A stretch of 9,209 nt of DNA from Christensenella sp. UBA6406 (GTDB taxonomy: Bacteria > Bacillota > Clostridia > Christensenellales > UBA1242), in assembly GCA_002438625.1 (NCBI GenBank), contig DJPS01000009.1, forward strand, positions 1 to 9,209, read 5' to 3'. The position numbers and the translations under genes are program-made. The notes under the pieces were generated by a model that was given only the letters and a program-made list of their open reading frames with translations, had not been told where the DNA came from and ran no database searches. Every line of letters starts with the position of its first letter. Position 1 is the first letter of the stretch. This document shows, piece after piece, positions 1-5,409 of this stretch.

Positions 1-321
1 TCGCAACTGCATTTCTTTTATAAGGCAATCTAAATATAAATCTATTTTATCCATTTTGTTGCAAAATGATATAAAACTGCAATAATTGCATTTACGCTGG
101 CAAAAAGGAATGTGAATATATAGTGCAATTTGTTTTAGGGGTTTAGTTTCGCCTTTACTTAAATCGCACTCACTTTCCACATTATCTTCTTTTATGTGTT
201 CTTCTCTTTTTCCATAGCTGATTGATTTTAAGTTGCTTATAATTTGTTTTTTTGCCTTAAATGATTTATCATCATTATTTTCCGCAATCTCATTATTATT
301 TTTATTAATTATTTTTTCCAT
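1..321 (-). CDS. hemW: HemW-like radical SAM heme chaperone (coproporphyrinogen III oxidase-like), 5' part only
   Basis: This is the first 107 codons of a gene that runs off the left edge. The reading frame is open throughout and ends exactly at base 1. Residues 67-83 hold the family signature LYIHIPFC followed by CxxxCxxC (Cys74, Cys78, Cys81), which binds the 4Fe-4S cluster of radical SAM enzymes. The residues around it (KCNYCSF) match HemW, long annotated as oxygen-independent coproporphyrinogen oxidase and now regarded as a heme-trafficking chaperone. Its position 70 bases downstream of lepA, on the same strand, is the usual Firmicute arrangement and supports the call. Odd point: HemW normally begins only a few residues before LYIHIPFC. 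Here about 65 charged, Asn/Lys/Glu-rich residues precede it, and the ATG at 321 has no visible Shine-Dalgarno. A GTG at codon 48 is an alternative start. The family call is firm; the start is uncertain. Confidence 0.88.
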   Translation of the reverse strand, partial: MEKIINKNNNEIAENNDDKSFKAKKQIISNLKSISYGKREEHIKEDNVESECDLSKGETKPLKQIALYIHIPFCQRKCNYCSFISFCNKMDKIDLYLDCLIKEMQLR

Positions 322-391
322 ATGATTTTAATTAATTTATCTATTATAAATAAATTTTCTATTTTTGTTTTTCCGCTTTTACATTGCACGC

Positions 392-2200
392 TTAATTATC
401 TAGCTTTAAGATGCTGACAAATGCTTCTGCTGGCAATTCAACTGAACCCACTTGTCTCATTCTCTTTTTTCCTTCTTTTTGCTTATCTAGCAACTTTCTC
501 TTTCTTGTGATATCTCCGCCATAGCATTTTGCAATAACATCTTTTCTAAATGCCTTTACAGTTTCCCTTGCTATAACTTTATGTCCTATGCACGCTTGGA
601 TAGGAACTTCAAATAATTGCCTTGGCACAATCTCTTTCAACTTTTCAACTATGCCACGACCTCTTTGATATGCTTTATCTTTATGAACTATTAGACTTAG
701 TGCATCACAAACTTCGCCATTTAGCATTATATCTAATTTGACTAACTCGCTTTCCTTGTAGCCGTACATCTCGTAGTCTAGACTTGCATAACCACGGGTG
801 CGTGATTTTAGTGCATCAAAGAAATCATACACAATTTCATTTAAAGGAACAACATATGTTAGTTTAACTCTTGTTTTATCTAAATATTGCATATCAATAT
901 AATCACCACGCTTTTCTTGTGCTAAGTTCATAATGGCACCAATGTAATCTGGTGGCGTAAAGATTTCCATTTTCACAATAGGTTCTTCCCATTTTACAAT
1001 GTCTTGCACTGGTGGCATATTGCAAGGGTTTGAAATTTCTAAGTTCTCACCCCTTACGGTTGTTACCTTGTAACTAACGCCTGGTGCGGTTGTGATTATA
1101 TCTAAATTAAATTCTCTTTCTAATCTTTCTGTTATAATTTCTAGATGCAACAATCCCAAAAAACCGCATCTAAAACCATAGCCTAATGCGACACTGACTT
1201 CTTGTTGATAAGTTAAAGATGCATCATTTAATTTTAATTTTTCTAGCGCATCTTTAAGGTCGTTAAATCTTCCGCCATCAACTAGGTAAATTCCGCAAAA
1301 AACGACTGGTTGGACTTGCTTGTAGCCTGGGAGTGGTTCTATATCCTTTGTTTCTGCTAGGGTGATTGTGTCGCCCACTTTGCATTCGGAAACATTTTTA
1401 ATGCTTGCCGCTATATAGCCAACATCGCCTGCACGCAAAAGTTCGGTTGGGTTTGGTTTTGGTTCAAATACTCCAACTTCTGTTACATCAAATTCTTTTT
1501 GAGAACCACACATATAGATTTTTGTGCCTACTTTGACTGTGCCATCCATAATGCGAACCATACATATTGCACCTTTATAGTTATCATAATAGCTATCAAA
1601 AATAAGGGCTTTAAGCGGTTTTGAGCTATCGCCTTTTGGGGCGGGAATTTTCTCTATAACTTGTTCTAAAACTTGTTCAATGTTTATGCCTTCTTTTGCT
1701 GAGATTAAAGGGGCATCATCGGCAGGGATACCAATTATATCTTCTATTTCTTTTTTTGCTTCATCGGGCATTGCACTTGGCAAATCTATTTTGTTAATGA
1801 CTGGCAAAATTTCTAGGTCGTTATCTAGGGCTAGATAGACATTGGCAAGTGTTTGTGCCTCTACTCCTTGCGTTGCGTCAACAATTAGGATTGCACCTTC
1901 GCAGGCGACAAGGGAACGGGAAACTTCGTAGGTGAAGTCAACATGCCCTGGGGTGTCTATCAAGTTTAGTGTGTAATCTATCCCCTTGTAATTGTATTTC
2001 ATTTTTGTTGGAGTTAGTTTTATTGTTATGCCACGCTCTCTTTCTATATCCATAGAATCAAGCAACTGCTCTTCCATATCTCGTTTTTGAACTGTGCCTG
2101 TTTTTTCTATAAGCCTATCTGCTAATGTGCTCTTGCCGTGGTCAATGTGTGCCACAATGCAAAAGTTTCTTATGCGGCTTAAATATTCATTATCCTGCAT
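392..2200 (-). CDS. lepA: Elongation factor 4 (LepA), translational GTPase
   Basis: LepA is a ribosome-associated GTPase of the EF-G family, linked to back-translocation or ribosome assembly under ionic stress. With the chosen start the protein has 602 residues, the normal family size. The G domain is complete: G1 AHIDHGKS (17-24), G2 ERGITIK (55-61), G3 DTPGH (82-86, with His86) and G4 NKID (136-139). EF-G-like domains II, III and V follow. The end is the LepA-specific basic C-terminal domain, with its conserved CYGGDITRKRKLL stretch and SVELPAEAF close. The frame is open a further 28 codons upstream, but ATG2200 is preferred: it has AGGAAAG at 2204-2210, and family members start just ahead of YLSRIRNF. 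The upstream extension (MNLLYKIKM...) is unlike LepA. hemW follows 70 bases downstream, probably co-transcribed. Confidence 0.97.
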   Translation of the reverse strand: MQDNEYLSRIRNFCIVAHIDHGKSTLADRLIEKTGTVQKRDMEEQLLDSMDIERERGITIKLTPTKMKYNYKGIDYTLNLIDTPGHVDFTYEVSRSLVACEGAILIVDATQGVEAQTLANVYLALDNDLEILPVINKIDLPSAMPDEAKKEIEDIIGIPADDAPLISAKEGINIEQVLEQVIEKIPAPKGDSSKPLKALIFDSYYDNYKGAICMVRIMDGTVKVGTKIYMCGSQKEFDVTEVGVFEPKPNPTELLRAGDVGYIAASIKNVSECKVGDTITLAETKDIEPLPGYKQVQPVVFCGIYLVDGGRFNDLKDALEKLKLNDASLTYQQEVSVALGYGFRCGFLGLLHLEIITERLEREFNLDIITTAPGVSYKVTTVRGENLEISNPCNMPPVQDIVKWEEPIVKMEIFTPPDYIGAIMNLAQEKRGDYIDMQYLDKTRVKLTYVVPLNEIVYDFFDALKSRTRGYASLDYEMYGYKESELVKLDIMLNGEVCDALSLIVHKDKAYQRGRGIVEKLKEIVPRQLFEVPIQACIGHKVIARETVKAFRKDVIAKCYGGDITRKRKLLDKQKEGKKRMRQVGSVELPAEAFVSILKLDN

Positions 2201-2203
2201 ATT

Positions 2204-2210
2204 CTTTCCT
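2204..2210 (-). promoter_or_regulatory. Ribosome binding site that fixes the lepA start
   Basis: On the minus strand the bases read AGGAAAG. The AGGA core ends 6 bases before ATG2200. The upstream in-frame ATG at 2284 has no comparable site, so this decides the start in favour of the 602-residue form. Confidence 0.7.
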
Positions 2211-2343
2211 TTTTTGTTGTAAATGTGTGCTTTATTGATAAAAAGATAAATGCTAATCATTTTTATTTTATAAAGCAAATTCATAATTCTATATAAATAT
2301 TTTTGTTAATTTTAGTTAAATGCTAAAACAAACTTGCTAAAAT

Positions 2344-2372
2344 AGTATACATTAAAACTTTCAAATTGACAA
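2344..2372 (-). promoter_or_regulatory. Sigma-A-type promoter for lepA(-hemW)
   Basis: Read on the minus strand, a -35 box TTGTCA (2367-2372) is followed after 17 bases by a -10 box TATACT (2344-2349). Each matches consensus at 5 of 6 positions and the spacing is ideal. Transcription should begin near 2337, about 135 bases before the lepA start codon. Confidence 0.7.
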
Positions 2373-2374
2373 GA

Positions 2375-2403
2375 AAAAATGAATGATTTTTATTTTCATT
2401 TTT
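2375..2403. repeat. Perfect 9-base inverted repeat between divergent promoters
   Basis: AAAAATGAA at 2375-2383 is mirrored by TTCATTTTT at 2395-2403, with 11 bases between. It lies just upstream of the lepA -35 box and about 60 bases upstream of the phosphodiesterase -35 box. It could be an operator or a weak hairpin, but in such A+T-rich DNA a chance origin is possible. Confidence 0.4.
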
Positions 2404-2463
2404 CAAATTTTACAAATTTAAAGCAATTTTATGGACAAAATAAGCAAAAATGATTTAAAATAA

Positions 2464-2491
2464 TTGACTTTAAATTTTATTTAAGTATAAT
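2464..2491 (+). promoter_or_regulatory. Sigma-A-type promoter for the glycerophosphodiesterase gene
   Basis: TTGACT (2464-2469) is followed after 16 bases by a perfect TATAAT (2486-2491). The predicted start is near 2498, giving a leader of about 100 bases that contains the GCAAATT/AATTTGC inverted repeat. Confidence 0.72.
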
Positions 2492-2598
2492 AAATAATGA
2501 TAAAATGAAAATTTAAATGGCAAATTGAAATAATAAATTTGCTTAAAAAAGAATATAGATAAATAAACATATTTAGATGCATTTAGGAGTTTTTAATT

Positions 2599-3333
2599 AT
2601 GGAAAGCAATTTTTGGTTTAAGGATTATTTTATTGCACATAGGGGATTGCACAGCGAAAACGTGCCAGAAAACACTATCCCAGCATTTCAAAGTGCTATT
2701 GATAGTGGATATGCGATAGAACTTGATGTACAGCAAATAAGTGATGGGAGCATCGTTGTTTTTCACGATAGCAAATTAGAAAGACTTACGGGTATGGATG
2801 GATACACTAAGAATCTAAAAAAGGAAGATTTAGTAAATTGCCACATTTTAGGCAGTGAATTTACAATCCCTCTATTTAGTGAAGTTTTGAAAGTCGTTGA
2901 TGGCAAAGTTCCCCTATTGATTGAAATTAAGAACGAATATAAAGTTGGAGAACCAGAAAAGGCTGTGCTTGAACTTTTGAAAGATTATAAGGGGCAATTT
3001 GCTTTACAATCATTTAATCCATATGTTGTTCAATTTATTAAGCAAAAAATGCCTAATTTAGTTGTTGGGCAGTTGGCATCATATTTTAAAAACACTAAAA
3101 TGAGTTGGATTAGGAAATATGTGTTGAAAAGGCTTAAATTTATAAAAGCATTTAAAGCGGATTTTATTGCATATGATGCACAAAATTTACCAAACAAATA
3201 TGTAAACAAGCATAAGGATTTACCTTTACTTGCTTTCACTGTAAGAACACAAGAAGAATATGAGCGTTTACACCCTATTGTTTCTTCTATCATTTTTGAA
3301 AACTTTACACCAATAAAAATTGAAGATAAATAA
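2599..3333 (+). CDS. Glycerophosphodiester phosphodiesterase (UgpQ/GlpQ-like, cytoplasmic)
   Basis: The 244-residue protein belongs to the GDPD family (TIM barrel), which hydrolyses glycerophosphodiesters to glycerol 3-phosphate and an alcohol. The N-terminal signature is clear: AHRG with His14-Arg15, ENT at 24-26, the metal-binding pair ELD (Glu41, Asp43), and VVFHD with the second catalytic His56. A further conserved acidic residue lies in IEIKNE (Glu109). Length and lack of a signal peptide or membrane segment match the short cytoplasmic UgpQ type rather than secreted GlpQ. An AGGAG at 2585-2589, 9 bases before the ATG, fixes the start. It has its own promoter and a probable terminator, so it appears to be a single-gene unit. 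Possible roles are recycling of lipid or glycerol-phosphate-polymer head groups. A link to the neighbouring wall-modification operon is only inference. Confidence 0.92.
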   Translation: MESNFWFKDYFIAHRGLHSENVPENTIPAFQSAIDSGYAIELDVQQISDGSIVVFHDSKLERLTGMDGYTKNLKKEDLVNCHILGSEFTIPLFSEVLKVVDGKVPLLIEIKNEYKVGEPEKAVLELLKDYKGQFALQSFNPYVVQFIKQKMPNLVVGQLASYFKNTKMSWIRKYVLKRLKFIKAFKADFIAYDAQNLPNKYVNKHKDLPLLAFTVRTQEEYERLHPIVSSIIFENFTPIKIEDK

Positions 3334-3340
3334 CAAAAAT

Positions 3341-3386
3341 AAATCTAGCAAATTAAATAAACAAATTTTAATGGGTTAGATTTTTT
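3341..3386 (+). terminator. Probable intrinsic terminator after the phosphodiesterase gene
   Basis: AAATCTAGC (3341-3349) pairs with GTTAGATTT (3375-3383), 9 pairs with one G-U. The right arm runs into a T tract (3381-3386). The 25-base loop has further AAATT/AATTT complementarity that could shorten it. It starts 7 bases after the stop codon. The stem is A+T-rich, so termination may be leaky. Confidence 0.55.
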
Positions 3387-3495
3387 CTATATACGAAATG
3401 AGAAATTTTATAATTAAATAAGATGCTTTTGTTAATTTATTAAAATTATTTATTATCCTTTTAAAAATAAAACAAAAATTATAAAAAAATATTAC

Positions 3496-3513
3496 GACAA
3501 TAATTGACAATAA
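3496..3513 (+). repeat. Direct repeat GACAATAA x2, 10-base period, at the dlt-like operon promoter
   Basis: GACAATAA occurs at 3496-3503 and again at 3506-3513, separated by two bases. The repeat period is one helical turn. The second copy overlaps the -35 box TTGACA. Tandem half-sites in phase next to a -35 box are typical of OmpR/PhoB-family response regulator sites; assignment to a regulator is inference. Confidence 0.5.
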
Positions 3514-3532
3514 AGTAAAAATGTAGTAAACT
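3504..3532 (+). promoter_or_regulatory. Promoter of the dlt-like operon
   Basis: A perfect -35 box TTGACA (3504-3509) lies 17 bases from a weak -10 box TAAACT (3527-3532, 4 of 6). A good -35 with a poor -10 suits a regulated promoter. The -10 box lies within a short inverted repeat, GTAGT-AA-ACTAC (3523-3534), which may be an operator. The predicted start near 3539 would leave only a short leader before the ATG at 3564. Confidence 0.55.
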
Positions 3533-3540
3533 ACTAAATT

Positions 3541-3552
3541 AGGAGAATGTAG
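3541..3552 (+). promoter_or_regulatory. Oddly spaced ribosome binding site of the DltA-like gene, with a start-stop ATGTAG
   Basis: The only good Shine-Dalgarno is AGGAG at 3541-3545, which leaves 18 bases to ATG3564, about twice the usual gap. Between them lies ATG directly followed by TAG (3547-3552). No other in-frame start exists between 3543 and 3564, and the protein start at 3564 fits the family. Weak or regulated initiation is therefore likely. Confidence 0.5.
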
Positions 3553-3563
3553 AAAAAGTTAGT

Positions 3564-5144
3564 ATGAAAAATATTTTGCAAAAACTGGAAGAAATAACCG
3601 CTAAAAATCCGCAAAAAGTGCTTTTTGCTGAAAAAAACGGAAATAAAGTAAATGAAATAACTTATAGTGATTTTGTTTTAAGGAGCAAGGCTGTTGCAAG
3701 TGCATTAAAGGCTTTAGAAAATCGCAATCAACCTATTGCAGTCTTTGACAATAGAAATATAAATACGCTTATTGGAATGTTTGGCGTTCTTTATAGTGGA
3801 AATTATTATGTGATTTTAGATTCGCATTCCCCTATGGAAAGGCTTTCTAAGATTATAAACATATTAAAACCTGTTGCATATATATTTGAAGATAGTAACA
3901 ATGACTTGTTGTGTCAGTTAAAAAGAGAAAAACAACAAGATGATTTAAATAGAATAAACAATAAAGTATTGAATGATTTTTGCTTTAATATTAATGAAAT
4001 CAAATCAACTATAATTGATGAAGAGTTTATTGATTTAAGAAGAAGTTTAATGATATCAACTGACCCTATTTATGCACTTTTCACATCTGGTTCAACAGGT
4101 ATGCCTAAGGGAACTATTTTAACATATCAAAATGTGCTTAATTATGCAGAGTGGTTTGCTACAACATTTAACATAAACGAAACCACTATTCTTGGGAACC
4201 AAACGCCTTTTTATTTTTCTATGTCAGTTTCGGACATATATGGGTGCATTTATGGTGGAGCTACATTGAATATTATTCCTAAGTCTTTCTTCTCCTTCCC
4301 TATTCAGTTAGTGCAATTTATGAATGAAAGAAAGATAAACACGATATATTGGGTGCCTTCTGCCCTATCCATTGTTGCAAATTTAAAGTTGTTTGATTAT
4401 GCTAAACCAGAATATTTGAGTAAAGTGTTGTTCGCAGGTGAACCTATGCCTAACAAGCAACTTAATTATTGGAGAAAGAACTTAAATAGCAATATTATGT
4501 ATGCAAATCTATTTGGTCCAACTGAAACAACAGATATATGCACATATTATGTTGTAAATAGAGAGTTTAGTGATGATGAAAGTTTGCCTATTGGAAAACA
4601 TTGCGACAACTGCGACACATTTATCCTTGACGAAAGCGGAAATGCCGTGAAAAAGGCGGGGGGGGGTGGAGAACTATATGTTAGAGGTTCTTTTGTTGCA
4701 CTAGGATATTTTGATAATGAAGAAAAAACAAAATCAACTTTTGTGCAAAATCCATTGCAAAGCCACTACCCTGAAATTGTTTATAAGACTGGTGATTTGG
4801 TTAAATTAAATGAATATGGTGAATATATTTATATGGGAAGAAAAGATTTTCAAATAAAGCATATGGGTTATAGGATTGAACTTGGTGAAATAGAAACAAT
4901 GGCAAGTTCTCTTGAAAAAGTGAATACAGTTGTTTGTATTTATGATGCTGAAATAGAGAATATTGTTATGATTTATGAAGGCAAATTAAAAGAAACCGAA
5001 TTGATAGAATCATTGAAAGCAAAAGTTCCACCATATATGGTTCCAAACAAAGTTATAAAGACTAATCAAATGCCTTATAATGCAAATGGCAAGATTGATA
5101 GAGCGTTTTTAAAAACAAACTACAAAAGTTTAATTAAAGAATAA
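3564..5144 (+). CDS. dltA: DltA-like adenylation enzyme (D-alanine--D-alanyl carrier protein ligase family)
   Basis: This 526-residue enzyme of the ANL superfamily should activate a small carboxylic acid with ATP and load it onto the carrier protein encoded next. Core motifs are all present: A3 TSGSTGMPKG (174-183), A5 LFGPTETTD (316-324), A7 YKTGDL (417-422), A8 GRKDFQIKHMGYRIELGEIE (425-444), and A10 NANGKIDR with catalytic Lys510. It is slightly longer than typical DltA (about 505). Two substrate-pocket positions differ from classical DltA. The A4 FDxS motif reads FSMS, with Ser219 replacing the Asp that holds the substrate amino group. The FCGE motif reads FAGE, with Ala291 replacing the Cys tied to D-alanine selection. 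Specificity could thus be altered. A run of nine G (4658-4666) encodes Gly376-379. First gene of a five-gene operon; the next gene starts 29 bases on. Confidence 0.85.
   Translation: MKNILQKLEEITAKNPQKVLFAEKNGNKVNEITYSDFVLRSKAVASALKALENRNQPIAVFDNRNINTLIGMFGVLYSGNYYVILDSHSPMERLSKIINILKPVAYIFEDSNNDLLCQLKREKQQDDLNRINNKVLNDFCFNINEIKSTIIDEEFIDLRRSLMISTDPIYALFTSGSTGMPKGTILTYQNVLNYAEWFATTFNINETTILGNQTPFYFSMSVSDIYGCIYGGATLNIIPKSFFSFPIQLVQFMNERKINTIYWVPSALSIVANLKLFDYAKPEYLSKVLFAGEPMPNKQLNYWRKNLNSNIMYANLFGPTETTDICTYYVVNREFSDDESLPIGKHCDNCDTFILDESGNAVKKAGGGGELYVRGSFVALGYFDNEEKTKSTFVQNPLQSHYPEIVYKTGDLVKLNEYGEYIYMGRKDFQIKHMGYRIELGEIETMASSLEKVNTVVCIYDAEIENIVMIYEGKLKETELIESLKAKVPPYMVPNKVIKTNQMPYNANGKIDRAFLKTNYKSLIKE
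4658..4666 (+). repeat. Nine-G homopolymer tract inside the adenylation gene
   Basis: Nine consecutive G (flanked GGC...TGG) sit in the codons for Gly376-Gly379, in DNA that otherwise rarely shows more than four G in a row. The present length keeps the frame open. One extra G would give a stop after Cys383 (new numbering), and one fewer a stop after residue 389. Both remove the A7-A10 motifs including Lys510. It is a candidate slipped-strand contingency tract. Confidence 0.8.
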
Positions 5145-5173
5145 ACAAAAACAAGAGATAAGGAGAATAAGAA

Positions 5174-5404
5174 ATGGAAAAATTGATTGAAATTTTAAAA
5201 GAAATAAAACCAGAAATAGATTTTGAAAAGGAAGAAGATTTGATTGGAAGAGGAATTTTAACTTCTTTTGATATTATTAAATTAGTTGTTAATTTAAATA
5301 ATGAATTTGATGTTGAAATTACACCTATTCACATAATACCAGAGAATTTCTATTCAGCTAAGACTATAATGGCATTAATTGAAAAATTGGAGGATGAAAA
5401 TTAA
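5174..5404 (+). CDS. dltC: DltC-like acyl/aminoacyl carrier protein
   Basis: This is a small acidic protein of 76 residues, the usual size of D-alanyl carrier proteins (about 78). The phosphopantetheine attachment region is GRGILTSFDIIKLV (25-38), with Ser31 as the expected modified residue at the start of helix 2, followed by the usual hydrophobic helix. The residue before Ser31 is Thr30 instead of the almost invariant Asp of the DS motif. The rest (LNNEFDVEITP, then IPENFYSAKTIMALIEKLE) fits DltC. It should receive the activated acid from the adenylation enzyme encoded upstream and deliver it to the MBOAT encoded downstream. TAAGGAGA with 8 bases to the ATG is a good ribosome binding site. 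The transferase needed for its activation is the last gene of the operon. Confidence 0.88.
   Translation: MEKLIEILKEIKPEIDFEKEEDLIGRGILTSFDIIKLVVNLNNEFDVEITPIHIIPENFYSAKTIMALIEKLEDEN
5389..5393 (+). promoter_or_regulatory. Distant ribosome binding site of the MBOAT gene
   Basis: GGAGG lies within the last codons of the carrier protein gene, 16 bases before ATG5410. An in-frame TAA at 5407-5409 rules out any earlier start in this frame, and the ATG at 5394 that directly follows GGAGG is in another frame. Translation of the MBOAT probably depends on coupling to the carrier protein gene, whose stop is 5 bases upstream. Confidence 0.5.
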
Positions 5405-5409
5405 AATAA

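Larger units (their letters stand above)
2201..2598. other. Divergent intergenic region between lepA and the phosphodiesterase gene
   Basis: About 400 very A+T-rich bases separate two divergently read genes. The region holds a minus-strand promoter toward lepA (2344-2372) and a plus-strand promoter toward the phosphodiesterase gene (2464-2491). It also has a perfect 9-base inverted repeat (2375-2383 and 2395-2403) between the promoters, and a 7-base inverted repeat GCAAATT/AATTTGC (2520-2526 and 2536-2542) in the presumed phosphodiesterase leader. I found no convincing small gene and no recognisable riboswitch or RNA gene. The longest plus-strand ATG frame checked, from 2379, is 24 codons with no ribosome binding site. 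Confidence 0.6.

Noticed and set aside
343..348. Minus-strand TATAAT before the hemW start as an internal promoter
   Set aside because: No acceptable -35 box lies 16-18 bases upstream, and such hexamers are common in this base composition.
2201..2284. Longer LepA start at 2284 giving a 630-residue protein
   Set aside because: The extra 28 residues do not resemble LepA, no ribosome binding site precedes them, and ATG2200 has AGGAAAG at proper spacing and gives the family length.
2366..2394. Extra plus-strand promoter TTGACA-17-TTTATT upstream of the phosphodiesterase gene
   Set aside because: The -10 box matches only 4 of 6 in A+T-rich DNA, and the promoter at 2464-2491 is better and closer. 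I keep it only as a note.
2379..2453. Short plus-strand frame from ATG2379 (about 24 codons)
   Set aside because: It has no ribosome binding site, no known domain and amino-acid content typical of non-coding A+T-rich DNA.
3030..3293. Minus-strand open frame opposite the phosphodiesterase gene
   Set aside because: It lies wholly antisense to a well-supported GDPD gene and encodes no recognisable domain.
3334..3563. A separate dltX microprotein gene upstream of the adenylation gene
   Set aside because: All ATG-started plus-strand frames I traced in this gap stop within about 7 codons, and none encodes a membrane segment or FIYxxF end.
4650..4670. Frameshift or pseudogene at the G9 run
   Set aside because: The frame continues straight through into intact A7, A8 and A10 motifs, so the gene is in the open state as given.
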